Assembly (NCBI GenBank): GCA_964509505.1
Contig: CAZDYP010000110.1
Span: 1 to 17,594 of the forward strand
Reading direction: 5' to 3'
Length of the DNA stretch: 17,594 bases
DNA from: CAZDYP01 sp964509505
Lineage (GTDB): Bacteria; Chloroflexota; Anaerolineae; JACRMK01
Below the pieces are notes generated by a model that searched no databases, was not told the DNA's origin, and was given only the letters and a program-made list of their open reading frames with translations. Every line of letters starts with the position of its first letter. The first letter of the stretch is position 1. Positions 1 through 6,564 of the stretch are shown here, piece by piece. Position numbers and translations under genes: made by a program.

Positions 1-2
1 CG

Positions 3-74
3 GCAGCCGTGGCTGTCAGTTTGTCCGTTTGGGTGTCCGGTGTCGCCGCGCTCTATACCTGTATTATTTTTTGA
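3..74 (+). CDS. Possible C-terminal fragment of a membrane protein (cut by window edge)
   Basis: The frame starting at base 3 is open from the window edge to a TGA at 72-74. It reads as a hydrophobic tail of 23 residues (AAVAVSLSVWVSGVAALYTC then IIF), which would suit a last transmembrane helix. The other two forward frames are less hydrophobic and look like ordinary spurious frames. With only 23 codons the coding status cannot be settled and no family can be named. If real, the gene ends about 70 bases before the alpha/beta hydrolase. Confidence 0.3.
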   Translation, partial: AAVAVSLSVWVSGVAALYTCIIF

Positions 75-98
75 ACGTTCATCAGAGGGCCGTATCTT
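71..98 (+). promoter_or_regulatory. Candidate sigma-70-like promoter for the alpha/beta hydrolase
   Basis: A TTGAAC hexamer at 71-76 is followed after 16 bases by TATCTT at 93-98. This would start transcription near 105, about 40 bases before the hydrolase ATG. The -10 match is only moderate and the first box overlaps the end of the possible upstream reading frame, so this is tentative. Confidence 0.3.
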
Positions 99-145
99 CG
101 CGGTTCAACTGCGTAGCGCCTAACTGATTACAGGCAAAATTTGCT

Positions 146-1045
146 ATGCCGCAAGCTACTACCTTTACTTTCACTGACCCCGATGGGTTTCGCATTTTCG
201 TGCGTCAATGGTCGCCCGACGCGCATGCCAAAGCCGTTGTGCAAATCGCGCACGGCGCAGCCGAACACAGTCTGCGTTACGAGCGCTTCGCAACCTTTCT
301 CAACGCCGCAGGCTACCTCGTCTATGCCAACGATCATCGTGGACATGGACAAACTGCCCACACCGTAGAGCAGTTGGGCATGGCAGGCGACGATGGTTGG
401 AACGGCATCATTGCCGATGCCAAGCAGCTCACCGACCTCATCCAACAAACGCACCCTAACCAGCCAGTGTTTTTGTTTGGACACAGTTTAGGCTCATTAC
501 TCGCGCAACAATACATGCAGCGTTGGGGCGCTGGCTTGCGCGGTGTGGTGTTGAGCGGCGCTTTTGGGGTGCGCCCGAACTTGGACGAAGCCATCGCACA
601 AGTCACAGCCCAACCGCGTGAGGCGCGCGCGCCCGGACTCAGTTCTCGCTTTGCCCAAGAGGGGCAACATCCCTTCGCCTGGTTAACGCGCGATAAAGCC
701 GAAGCGCAAAAATACATGGACGATCCGCGCTGCGGTTTCCCATTCGCGTATGGCTTGACGGCGGATTACCTCAAGGGTGTGCGTGAAGCGTGGCAGCCTG
801 AGAACGAAGCCCGCATCCCCAAGACGTTGCCTATCTTCTTCATCGCAGGCGACCAAGACCCTGTGGGTGGGCGACAGGCGTCATCGGTTCATGCGTTGCT
901 GCAGCGCTATCAAGCGTTGGGCATTCACGATGTCCAAGCGAAAATTTACGCGGGCGCGCGACACGAGATACTGAACGAAATCAATCGCGAAGAAGTGCAG
1001 GCAGATGTGCTGGCATGGCTAACAGCTCATCTTATCAGTCATTAG
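146..1045 (+). CDS. Alpha/beta hydrolase, monoacylglycerol-lipase / Hydrolase_4 type
   Basis: A 299-residue soluble serine hydrolase of the alpha/beta fold, lysophospholipase / monoglyceride lipase branch (serine peptidase S33-like). Visible landmarks are the oxyanion-hole AHG (36-37 region) after the first core strand, the conserved NDHRGHG (62-68), and the nucleophile elbow GHSLG with Ser114. The acid residue is most likely Asp238 in AGDQDPV, and the catalytic His is His273 in ARHEILNE. Length is normal for the family and no signal peptide is seen, so it should be cytoplasmic and act on monoacylglycerols, lysophospholipids or related carboxylic esters. The exact substrate cannot be read from the sequence. 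The ATG at 146 is chosen because the protein then starts just before the typical first strand (TFTDPDGFRIFVRQW). The ribosome site is weak (AGG at 132-134). It ends at a strong hairpin and is convergent with rtcB. Confidence 0.88.
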   Translation: MPQATTFTFTDPDGFRIFVRQWSPDAHAKAVVQIAHGAAEHSLRYERFATFLNAAGYLVYANDHRGHGQTAHTVEQLGMAGDDGWNGIIADAKQLTDLIQQTHPNQPVFLFGHSLGSLLAQQYMQRWGAGLRGVVLSGAFGVRPNLDEAIAQVTAQPREARAPGLSSRFAQEGQHPFAWLTRDKAEAQKYMDDPRCGFPFAYGLTADYLKGVREAWQPENEARIPKTLPIFFIAGDQDPVGGRQASSVHALLQRYQALGIHDVQAKIYAGARHEILNEINREEVQADVLAWLTAHLISH

Positions 1046-1060
1046 AGCTAATCTAAAAGG

Positions 1061-1092
1061 CGCCAGCCACAGCATCCGCACTGTGGCTGGTG
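1061..1092. terminator. Hairpin between convergent genes, likely bidirectional terminator
   Basis: Bases 1063-1072 (CCAGCCACAG) pair perfectly with 1081-1090 (CTGTGGCTGG) around an 8-base loop. The stem extends by two more pairs (one G-T, one C-G) to 1061/1092. Downstream on the plus strand is a T-rich stretch (TGTTTCGCTCTTC). On the minus strand the hairpin is followed by CCTTTTAG. It lies 16 bases after the hydrolase stop and 40 bases past the rtcB stop, so it can serve both. Confidence 0.7.
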
Positions 1093-1109
1093 TGTTTCGC
1101 TCTTCAACT

Positions 1110-1130
1110 CCAATTACCAATTACCAATTA
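1110..1130. repeat. Heptamer tandem repeat, 3 x CCAATTA
   Basis: Three perfect head-to-tail copies of CCAATTA fill 1110-1130, immediately before the rtcB stop codon. Such short tandem heptamers resemble the STRR sequences described in cyanobacterial gaps. Similar degenerate arrays occur in several other gaps of this window. Confidence 0.8.
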
Positions 1131-1131
1131 C

Positions 1132-2556
1132 TCAAATATCCCCCGGCTCATCCGCCATCAACACGAGCTTTGGCGTGAACTTGCCGACAATCTCCACCAA
1201 GTCATGTTGGGCGGCGATGACTTGTTCAATCGGTTTGTAGGCTTGCGGCGATTCATCCAGACCGCCGCCTAACAATGTTACACCGCGCTCACGCAAGTAT
1301 TGATCGCGCGCCGTCTTCGTGATCTTGTCCAACGCGCCGCGCCGACTCATTTGCCGCCCCGCGCCATGCGACGCCGAGTTGAGCGACTCGCTCACGCCGC
1401 GCCCACGTACCACATAGCCTGCGTCGCCCATCGAGCCAGGGATGACGCCCAGCACACCCACGGCGGCGGGCGTCGCGCCCTTGCGATGCACGATGACCTC
1501 GCGCCCGTCGCTCGTAGTCTCTTTCCAAGCAAAGTTGTGATGGTTCTCCACGACAGCGACTTCACGCAAGCCTACCGCCTCTGCGACGCGATGATGGATG
1601 ACGTAATGATTCGCCGAGGCGAAGCGACCTGCTAATTCCATCGCCACCCAATACTCTTGTCCCGCTTCCGAATCGAGTGACAACCACGCGAGATGGCGCA
1701 CCGCCTTGTCGAGGGTGGGATGCAAATTCATCGCCAGTTTCGAGTAGGTGTCCGCAATTTTGAAACCGACGCCGCGCGAGCCGCTGTGCGACAAGAGCGC
1801 GAGATACTTGCCCGCTTCCAACTGCAGGCGTTCATCGGGACGCTGCAACTCGAACATTCCCCACTCGACGAAGTGATTGCCCGTGCCGCTGGTGCCGATT
1901 TGATCGAGCGCTGTCCAACGCAATTTGCGCAGCAACGGCAGCGCGTTCCAAGCCTCGTCATCCAACACAGGATGCGTCGGACGATGGGGCCCCTTCCACT
2001 GCGCGCCCATGCCGAACCGCGTTTGTTCAATCAACGCTTTCTTGAATTGGCTTTCTTTCTGCCCAATCAAAATCGGCGACACATCGTAGATGGAAAGACG
2101 CATGCGACAAGCTATGTCAACCCCCACGGCATACGGAATGACGACGCCCTCCGTCGCCAACACGCCGCCGATAGGCAAGCCATAGCCCACGTGCGCGTCG
2201 GGCATCAGCGCGCCCGTGACGCTGACGGGCAAACGCATCGCCGCGTCCATCTGCGCCAATGCGCCCGCGTCAATCTGCTCGCGGCCCCACACACGATAAT
2301 TGAGCGGCGCGTCACGCAATGCTTCGGGGTCGTGATGCTCTGCGGGGAAGAAGACGCGCAAGCACTCCTGCGCCAACTCGCCGAGCAGCACATCATAGAG
2401 ATAGCCTTGCGGCTGGGCGCGCACGTCCGCGAGCTTCGCCAGAATCGCGTCGCGCTTCATGCCCGTCGCCGCCAACAACTCCGCCGCTTTCTTCGCGTGG
2501 CGAATGAGGGGGCCTTCGGGCCAACCAGTGTGTTTGAGAATATTGCCGCTAATCAT
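1132..2556 (-). CDS. rtcB: RNA-splicing ligase RtcB family protein
   Basis: A 474-residue RtcB: a GTP- and Mn2+-dependent ligase that joins 2',3'-cyclic-phosphate (or 3'-phosphate) RNA ends to 5'-OH ends in RNA repair or tRNA ligation. The metal and nucleotide ligands are all visible: AVGVDIACRM with Asp147 and Cys150, GTSGTGNHFVEWG with His228, SHSGSRGVG with His257, and ENHHN with His339/340. The guanylylation site is SHGAGR with His397, the expected GMP-accepting histidine. The HRKGATPA and VIPGSMGD signatures of the family also appear. Length is normal for bacterial RtcB. The start at 2556 gives MISGNILKHTGWPEG, a typical N-terminus for this branch, though no strong ribosome site precedes it. 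No archease or RtcA gene is adjacent, so it appears as a stand-alone cytoplasmic repair enzyme, convergent with the hydrolase. Confidence 0.95.
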   Translation of the reverse strand: MISGNILKHTGWPEGPLIRHAKKAAELLAATGMKRDAILAKLADVRAQPQGYLYDVLLGELAQECLRVFFPAEHHDPEALRDAPLNYRVWGREQIDAGALAQMDAAMRLPVSVTGALMPDAHVGYGLPIGGVLATEGVVIPYAVGVDIACRMRLSIYDVSPILIGQKESQFKKALIEQTRFGMGAQWKGPHRPTHPVLDDEAWNALPLLRKLRWTALDQIGTSGTGNHFVEWGMFELQRPDERLQLEAGKYLALLSHSGSRGVGFKIADTYSKLAMNLHPTLDKAVRHLAWLSLDSEAGQEYWVAMELAGRFASANHYVIHHRVAEAVGLREVAVVENHHNFAWKETTSDGREVIVHRKGATPAAVGVLGVIPGSMGDAGYVVRGRGVSESLNSASHGAGRQMSRRGALDKITKTARDQYLRERGVTLLGGGLDESPQAYKPIEQVIAAQHDLVEIVGKFTPKLVLMADEPGDI

Positions 2557-2563
2557 AAGTCAG

Positions 2564-2587
2564 TATCCAGTAGTCAGGAATCAGGAG
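2564..2587. repeat. Degenerate short direct repeats (GTCAG/TCAGG units)
   Basis: The stretch just upstream of the rtcB start reads AAGTCAGTATCCAGTAGTCA then GGAATCAGG. GTCAG-like units recur every 8-13 bases. It has the same flavour as the other short tandem arrays in gaps of this window. The remaining gap up to 2780 contains only a candidate promoter for the transporter. Confidence 0.45.
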
Positions 2588-2692
2588 CCTGTCGCCATCA
2601 CGCCTATTCAACCATAGTTCTACTACAAGCTGCCTCCGCATTTACGGCATGATTTTGTTCTGACATTCAACCGCTGCAAATTGAATAATCCT

Positions 2693-2720
2693 TTGATATG
2701 ATTGAACTACATCATAACTG
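2693..2720 (+). promoter_or_regulatory. Weak candidate promoter for the EamA-like transporter
   Basis: TTGATA at 2693-2698 and TAACTG at 2715-2720 are separated by 16 bases, about 60 bases before the GTG start. The local AT-richness between two divergent genes supports a promoter here, but the -10 box is poor and other pairings in the same stretch are possible. Confidence 0.25.
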
Positions 2721-2780
2721 AATTCGCCTACTCCTCACAAGTCACCTACAATATCGCCCATTCCCATTCAAGGATTTGAC

Positions 2781-3641
2781 GTGACTGCTTTCGCCCTGAC
2801 GTTGATTTTGATTGCCGCTGTCGTTCACGCGACGTGGAACTTTCTTGCCAAGCGCGCGAGCGGCGGCGCGGCTTTCAGCTCGCTCTTTTCGTTCCTCTCG
2901 ACATGCCTCTATACGCCCATCATCTTGCTATATGCGGTTTTCTTTCCACCATACATCGGCGGCATCGAATTGATCTTTATTGCAAGCAGTTCCATTTTAC
3001 ACGTCGCCTATTTTCTCCTCTTGCAACAAGGCTATCGCGTCGGCGACTTGTCCGTTGTCTATCCGCTTGCGCGCGGCACGGGACCGTTGCTCTCGACGTT
3101 GGGTGCGATTGCTTTGTTTGGCGAACATCCCTCATTCATCGCGTTGTGCGGCGCAATCTTGGTCATCGTCGGCGTATTCATCATGTCGGGCGGCGCTCGG
3201 TTGTTGCGACGCCAAAGCTTGGCACAAGGCATCAGCTACGGTCTCATCACAGGCGCCTTCATTGCCGCTTATACCTTGTGGGACAAACAAGCCGTGAGCG
3301 TGCTGCTGATTCCGCCGTTGATTTACGAATACAGCGCGAACTTGGGACGGTCATTGATCTTGGCGCCGCTTGCATGGCATCAACGCGACGCCGTCATGCG
3401 GGAATGGCGCACGCACCGCTACGAAGCCTTGGGCGTCGCCGCGCTCGCGCCGCTTTCGTATCTGCTCGTATTGGTTGCGATGACGACGACGCCTGTGAGC
3501 TATGTCGCGCCTGCGCGCGAGCTCAGTATTCTCATTGGCGCGATGATGGGTGCGCGCTGGTTGGGCGAAGGCGAAACACGACGACGATTGACAGCGGCGA
3601 GTGTGATGGTGTTGGGGGTGATGGCGCTCGCAGTAGGATAG
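2781..3641 (+). CDS. EamA / DMT-superfamily transporter
   Basis: A 286-residue integral membrane protein made of two EamA-like halves with about ten hydrophobic helices. The first half carries GDLSVVYPLARGTGPLL (about 92-108), a familiar stretch in drug/metabolite transporters. The second half has TPVSYVAPARELSILIG followed by GEGETRRR and a last helix. These proteins export small metabolites such as amino acids; the substrate cannot be told from sequence. The start is GTG at 2781, supported by AGGA at 2771-2774 with a 6-base spacer. An internal hydrophilic stretch HQRDAVMREWRTHRYE (about residues 200-215) fits a cytoplasmic loop. It stands alone between the divergent rtcB and a convergent acetyltransferase. 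Confidence 0.87.
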   Translation: MTAFALTLILIAAVVHATWNFLAKRASGGAAFSSLFSFLSTCLYTPIILLYAVFFPPYIGGIELIFIASSSILHVAYFLLLQQGYRVGDLSVVYPLARGTGPLLSTLGAIALFGEHPSFIALCGAILVIVGVFIMSGGARLLRRQSLAQGISYGLITGAFIAAYTLWDKQAVSVLLIPPLIYEYSANLGRSLILAPLAWHQRDAVMREWRTHRYEALGVAALAPLSYLLVLVAMTTTPVSYVAPARELSILIGAMMGARWLGEGETRRRLTAASVMVLGVMALAVG

Positions 3642-3680
3642 AGGATATTAGGGGAGCTAAGAGGACATAATAAGCTACAC

Positions 3681-3777
3681 TTCCCCTCATTTCCCCTAAT
3701 CTCCCCTATCTCCCCCTTATCTTCCTTATCGCCCTTATTTCCTCTAATCTCCCCTTATCTCCCCTTCATCTCCGCTT
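3681..3777. repeat. Pyrimidine-rich degenerate tandem array (TTATCTCCCCT-like units)
   Basis: This gap between the convergent transporter and acetyltransferase genes is filled by roughly eight imperfect units of 10-12 bases of the form (T)TATCTCCCCT / TAATCTCCCCT. The upper strand is almost pure C/T, so the lower strand has six or more G-runs of 3-5 bases. An upstream AGGGGAGCTAAGAGG (3652-3666 area) is nearly complementary to CCTCTAATCTCCCCT (3741-3755 area; 13 of 15), so a long hairpin is possible. No reading frame in it looks real. Confidence 0.7.
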
Positions 3778-3794
3778 AATGCCACGCTGCGACA

Positions 3795-4211
3795 CTACGG
3801 CACACGTCTCATCACACAGCCGTTCCACCACCGAAGTGCTGGCGCCATGCGGCGAAAAGATGGCGGCATGGCAGCGCGCTCGATGTGCTGAAAGCCAAAA
3901 CGTGCGTAGTATGATGCGAGGCGACTGGCGCACACCAAATACACTATGCCTGTTTCACGCGCCAGCAATGCGCGAATGATTTGCGCGCCGATGCCTTGCC
4001 GTTGATGTGATGGGATGACAGCCAGCGAAGCGAGCTCGCGGCTGCCGTCCTTGTGTGGTTTCACTTGCCCCACGCCGACGATGCGCCCAGCGGTTTCGGC
4101 GACAAGGAAACGTTGCCAATCCAACTCGGTGGGGTTGATGCGCGCGCGCCACACAATGCGGCGAATCGTCCAACGCTCAGGTTCACGCGCAGGGCGGATA
4201 AAGATAGACAT
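3795..4211 (-). CDS. GNAT family N-acetyltransferase
   Basis: A 138-residue single-domain acetyltransferase of the GNAT fold. Visible motifs are the strand ETAGRIVGVGQV (39-50), the core strand ELASLAVIP (59-67), and the acetyl-CoA pyrophosphate loop QRQGIG (70-75), matching Q/RxxGxG/A. The later conserved segment is YYARFGF (101-107), with the Tyr common in GNAT catalysis. Overall it resembles the ArgA-like/YhbS-like small GNATs that acetylate an amine on a small molecule or protein terminus. The substrate cannot be told. The ATG at 4211 gives the normal N-terminus MSIFIRPA. It is a single cytoplasmic gene, convergent with the transporter across the pyrimidine-rich array. Confidence 0.85.
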   Translation of the reverse strand: MSIFIRPAREPERWTIRRIVWRARINPTELDWQRFLVAETAGRIVGVGQVKPHKDGSRELASLAVIPSHQRQGIGAQIIRALLARETGIVYLVCASRLASYYARFGFQHIERAAMPPSFRRMAPALRWWNGCVMRRVP

Positions 4212-4266
4212 TGAACTTTTTGTGAGGGGTTGACGTATCTACTGTAAAGCGAATTGGCGCTTGGCT

Positions 4267-4384
4267 CTACATCGCATGATACGCGAACACACTGCGCGCT
4301 TCGGGATCAACCAGCCAAACGAGCTTCACGCCAAAAGTTCTTCGCCTGTCATCAATTTGTCTGTGGGGGGCGCGCAAGCATCAC
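4267..4384 (-). pseudogene. Uma2 family endonuclease remnant (internal deletion and frameshift)
   Basis: The minus strand preserves the two ends of a Uma2-type gene, with the middle missing. A ribosome site GGAGGTG (4399-4393) precedes GTG/ATG at 4384/4381. After a C6 run (4370-4365) the frame shifts and reads PPTDKLMTGEELLA, the usual Uma2 N-terminus. It then runs directly, in another frame, into GVKLVWLVDPEARSV and FAYHAM before a TAG at 4269-4267. This is the conserved C-terminal strand of the family. Intact Uma2 proteins are about 190 residues; here only about 118 bases remain, so about 150 codons were lost, apparently at a short GGCG. Family assignment is from memory of motif patterns. 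The gene is surely dead. Uma2 proteins are restriction-endonuclease-like and are abundant in Chloroflexota and cyanobacteria. Confidence 0.62.
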
Positions 4385-4406
4385 CAGCGTTTCACCTCCG
4401 CACAGA

Positions 4407-4436
4407 ATTATAATGGTTGAAACTGATTTGACGCAA
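4407..4436 (-). promoter_or_regulatory. Promoter of the decayed Uma2 gene (minus strand)
   Basis: On the minus strand, TTGCGT (4436-4431) and a perfect TATAAT (4412-4407) are 18 bases apart. They lie 8 bases upstream of the GGAGGTG ribosome site of the Uma2 remnant. The regulatory signals survive although the gene is destroyed. Confidence 0.55.
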
Positions 4437-4456
4437 TCATCACGTGCTAGTATGCT
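4428..4456 (+). promoter_or_regulatory. Promoter for the trypsin-like protease (plus strand)
   Basis: TTGACG at 4428-4433 and TATGCT at 4451-4456 are 17 bases apart, the ideal spacing. Transcription would begin near 4463, leaving a leader of about 120 bases before the protease start. Its -35 box overlaps that of the opposing Uma2 promoter. Confidence 0.6.
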
Positions 4457-4534
4457 ACTATCTCAATAGTTAGTGGTGTTAAGCATTTATCCCTCGCTGA
4501 GTGCATCACCTGCGCCCATCTTACATATCAAACC

Positions 4535-4557
4535 TCACAGGTCTCAAAGACCTGTGA
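4535..4557. repeat. Perfect 10-bp palindrome with 3-base loop in the protease leader
   Basis: TCACAGGTCT (4535-4544) and AGACCTGTGA (4548-4557) are exact reverse complements around CAA. The hairpin sits 25 bases before the chosen protease start, in the untranslated leader. There is no T-run after it, so a simple terminator is unlikely. It looks like a member of a dispersed short palindrome family, or a leader structure affecting translation. Confidence 0.75.
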
Positions 4558-4582
4558 AGTCTAACAAATGAAAGGTCGCATT

Positions 4583-5476
4583 ATGAGCCAACTGCCTCCA
4601 TCTATTGGTCGCACTCGTTTTCCGAGCTCATTCAAACCTGAGCCTGACAAGAAGCCGACGCCCCCGCCCAAACCCAACCGCTTGCAGAAACTCAAAACGT
4701 TAGGACGCAATCTGTTGTGGGTGGTGATTGGCGTGATGATTGCATTTATCGCGCTCGTCGCCTACAATCGCGCTTACCCCGGGCCCAAAGTGTACAATGC
4801 CAACGAAATCAGCGAGATGATTGCGCTGGCGATGGCTTCCGCGACGCCGCCGCCGCCGATGGCTGCAGTGGTGTATGACATCATTCGCCCCTCGATGGTG
4901 TGGATTGAAACGAAAGTCTTGACAACCGAAGGCAAGAACGATGGTGGCCGCGGTTCTGGTGTGGTGGTGGATGACCAAGGGCTCATTCTCACGAGCTGGC
5001 ATGTGGTGGAGAAAGCGCTGAACATCCGCGTCATCTTTTACGATGGCACCGACTCCGAAGCGAACGTCGTCGGCAAAGACCCCGAGAGAGACATCGCTGT
5101 GCTGCGCGCCAAGATATTGCCCGATCAACTTGTGCCAGCCACACTGGGCAACCCGCGCGCTTTGAGCCCCGGCGATGAGGTGGTCGCCGTTGGTCATCCC
5201 TTTGGCATCGCCAACACAGTGACAAAAGGCGTCGTGTCAGGTCTCAACCGCACCTTCACACCGCCGAACAAAGACCAAGCTTTGAAAGGTCTGATTCAGT
5301 TTGACGCTGCTGTGAACCCCGGCAATTCAGGCGGGCCCTTGCTCAACGCCAATGGCGAAGTGGTCGGCATCGTGACAGGTCTCATCAACCCAACCAAGCA
5401 AGATGTGTTCATCGGCATCGGCTTTGCTGTGCCAATTGACATGGCCGCCGCCGCTGCTGGCTCCCCCGTGCAGTAG
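4583..5476 (+). CDS. Membrane-anchored trypsin-like serine protease (HtrA/S1C type, no PDZ)
   Basis: A 297-residue protease (302 if started at 4568). It has a short proline- and lysine-rich cytoplasmic N-terminus, one transmembrane helix (LLWVVIGVMIAFIALVAY, about 44-61), then an extracytoplasmic HtrA-like chymotrypsin-fold domain. The triad is visible: His140 in LTSWHVVEKA, Asp170 in ERDIAVLR and Ser249 in NPGNSGGPLL. VAVGHPFG and GIGFAVPI are further HtrA signatures. The protein stops right after the protease domain, so the usual PDZ domains of DegP/DegS are absent. I chose the ATG at 4583 because AAAGG lies 8 bases upstream of it. The ATG at 4568 has no good ribosome site but is also in frame. 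It lies 53 bases before the MoxR gene and may be co-transcribed with it from the promoter at 4428-4456. Likely role: envelope protein quality control or processing. Confidence 0.9.
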   Translation: MSQLPPSIGRTRFPSSFKPEPDKKPTPPPKPNRLQKLKTLGRNLLWVVIGVMIAFIALVAYNRAYPGPKVYNANEISEMIALAMASATPPPPMAAVVYDIIRPSMVWIETKVLTTEGKNDGGRGSGVVVDDQGLILTSWHVVEKALNIRVIFYDGTDSEANVVGKDPERDIAVLRAKILPDQLVPATLGNPRALSPGDEVVAVGHPFGIANTVTKGVVSGLNRTFTPPNKDQALKGLIQFDAAVNPGNSGGPLLNANGEVVGIVTGLINPTKQDVFIGIGFAVPIDMAAAAAGSPVQ

Positions 5477-5491
5477 TTGCGACTCGCTAGA

Positions 5492-5518
5492 GACTAATGA
5501 CTAAAGACTAATGACTAA
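5492..5518. repeat. Two direct copies of GACTAATGACTAA between protease and moxR
   Basis: GACTAATGACTAA occurs at 5492-5504 and again at 5506-5518, one base apart. It can also be read as four GACTAA-like units. The second copy ends three bases before the GGAGG ribosome site of the MoxR gene, so the repeat fills most of the 53-base gap. Confidence 0.8.
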
Positions 5519-5529
5519 CTGGAGGTAGT

Positions 5530-6564
5530 GTGACCGTCGCAGACAACAAACAAGCGTCTCCCGAAGGCGCTGCAACCATGGAGCATGTATTATTTGAAGT
5601 TAAGAAGATCATCGTAGGACAAGACCATTTGTTGGAACGGTTGTTGGTAGCGCTGTTAGCGCGTGGGCATATTCTTGTCGAGGGGGTGCCAGGCCTTGCC
5701 AAGACGCTCGCTATTAAGACACTCGCACAAGCCATCGGCGGATTGTTCAAGCGTATTCAATTCACGCCCGACCTTGTCCCTGCTGACCTCGTAGGCACAC
5801 GCATCTACAATCAGAAGACAGGCGACTTTAACACCTCGCTCGGTCCCGTCTTCACCAATCTCTTGCTTGCCGACGAGATCAACCGTGCGCCTGCAAAGGT
5901 GCAGAGCGCGTTGCTCGAAGTGATGCAAGAACGGCAAGTGACCATCGGCACCGAAACGCACAAAGTTCCCAATCCTTTCCTCGTGCTCGCCACGCAGAAC
6001 CCCATCGAAACCGAAGGCACCTATCCATTACCCGAAGCGCAAGTGGACCGCTTTATGATGAAAGTGCTCGTTGGCTATCCGAATGAGCGCGAGGAATTCG
6101 TCATCGTCGAGCGTGTGACAGGTAAACTACCGAACATCGAGCCTGTGCTGACTACCGACCAGCTCATCGAACTGCAACAACAAGCCGATGCGGTGTATGC
6201 CGACCCTGCCTTGCTCGAATACGCCGTGCGGATTGCATCGGCGACGCGCTATCCATCACAATATGGCTTGAGCGACCTCGCGCGTTACATCACTTATGGC
6301 GCCAGTCCGCGCGCGCCCATCAACGTCATCCTCGCCGCGCGCGCGTTAGCATTCGTGCGCGGCCGCACGTACGTCATCCCACAAGATGTAATTGATATGG
6401 TGCTTGATGTGTTCCGTCATCGCATGGTGTTGTCATACGAAGCGATGTCCGATGCCGTCACTAGTGATATGCTGATCCAAAAAATTTTGGAACGTATCCC
6501 TGTGCCCGTCGTGCCGTTGCAAGCCAATTTTGAAATTCCACAGAGAGAAATGGTGCCCGCCTGA
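5530..6564 (+). CDS. MoxR family AAA+ ATPase
   Basis: A 344-residue AAA+ ATPase of the MoxR class. Walker A is GVPGLAKT (52-59), Walker B is LLLADEIN (111-118), sensor 1 is ATQNP (154-158), and the LPEAQVDRF stretch (167-175) includes the usual arginine. The C-terminal helical lid follows (AAA_lid_2 type, with SPRAPI and PQDV segments). MoxR proteins are chaperone-like ATPases that work with VWA-domain partners, here the two genes just downstream, to mature or activate envelope or enzyme complexes. The start is GTG at 5530, 4 bases after GGAGG (5521-5525). The ATG at 5578 is a possible later start but would drop residues that normally precede the VGQDH motif. The stop codon overlaps the next start (TGATG), which shows translational coupling. 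Confidence 0.95.
   Translation: MTVADNKQASPEGAATMEHVLFEVKKIIVGQDHLLERLLVALLARGHILVEGVPGLAKTLAIKTLAQAIGGLFKRIQFTPDLVPADLVGTRIYNQKTGDFNTSLGPVFTNLLLADEINRAPAKVQSALLEVMQERQVTIGTETHKVPNPFLVLATQNPIETEGTYPLPEAQVDRFMMKVLVGYPNEREEFVIVERVTGKLPNIEPVLTTDQLIELQQQADAVYADPALLEYAVRIASATRYPSQYGLSDLARYITYGASPRAPINVILAARALAFVRGRTYVIPQDVIDMVLDVFRHRMVLSYEAMSDAVTSDMLIQKILERIPVPVVPLQANFEIPQREMVPA

Noticed and set aside
1693..2652. A 319-codon plus-strand open frame antisense to rtcB
   Set aside because: It is rich in Arg, His and Gln with no family pattern. It overlaps the highly conserved RtcB motifs on the other strand, and its length follows from GC-biased codon use there.
3681..3777. CRISPR array
   Set aside because: Units are only 10-12 bases, imperfect and contiguous, with no unique spacers and no cas genes nearby.
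4254..4469. Plus-strand 71-codon frame in the gap before the protease
   Set aside because: It starts with TTG, has no ribosome site and lies opposite the better supported Uma2 remnant.
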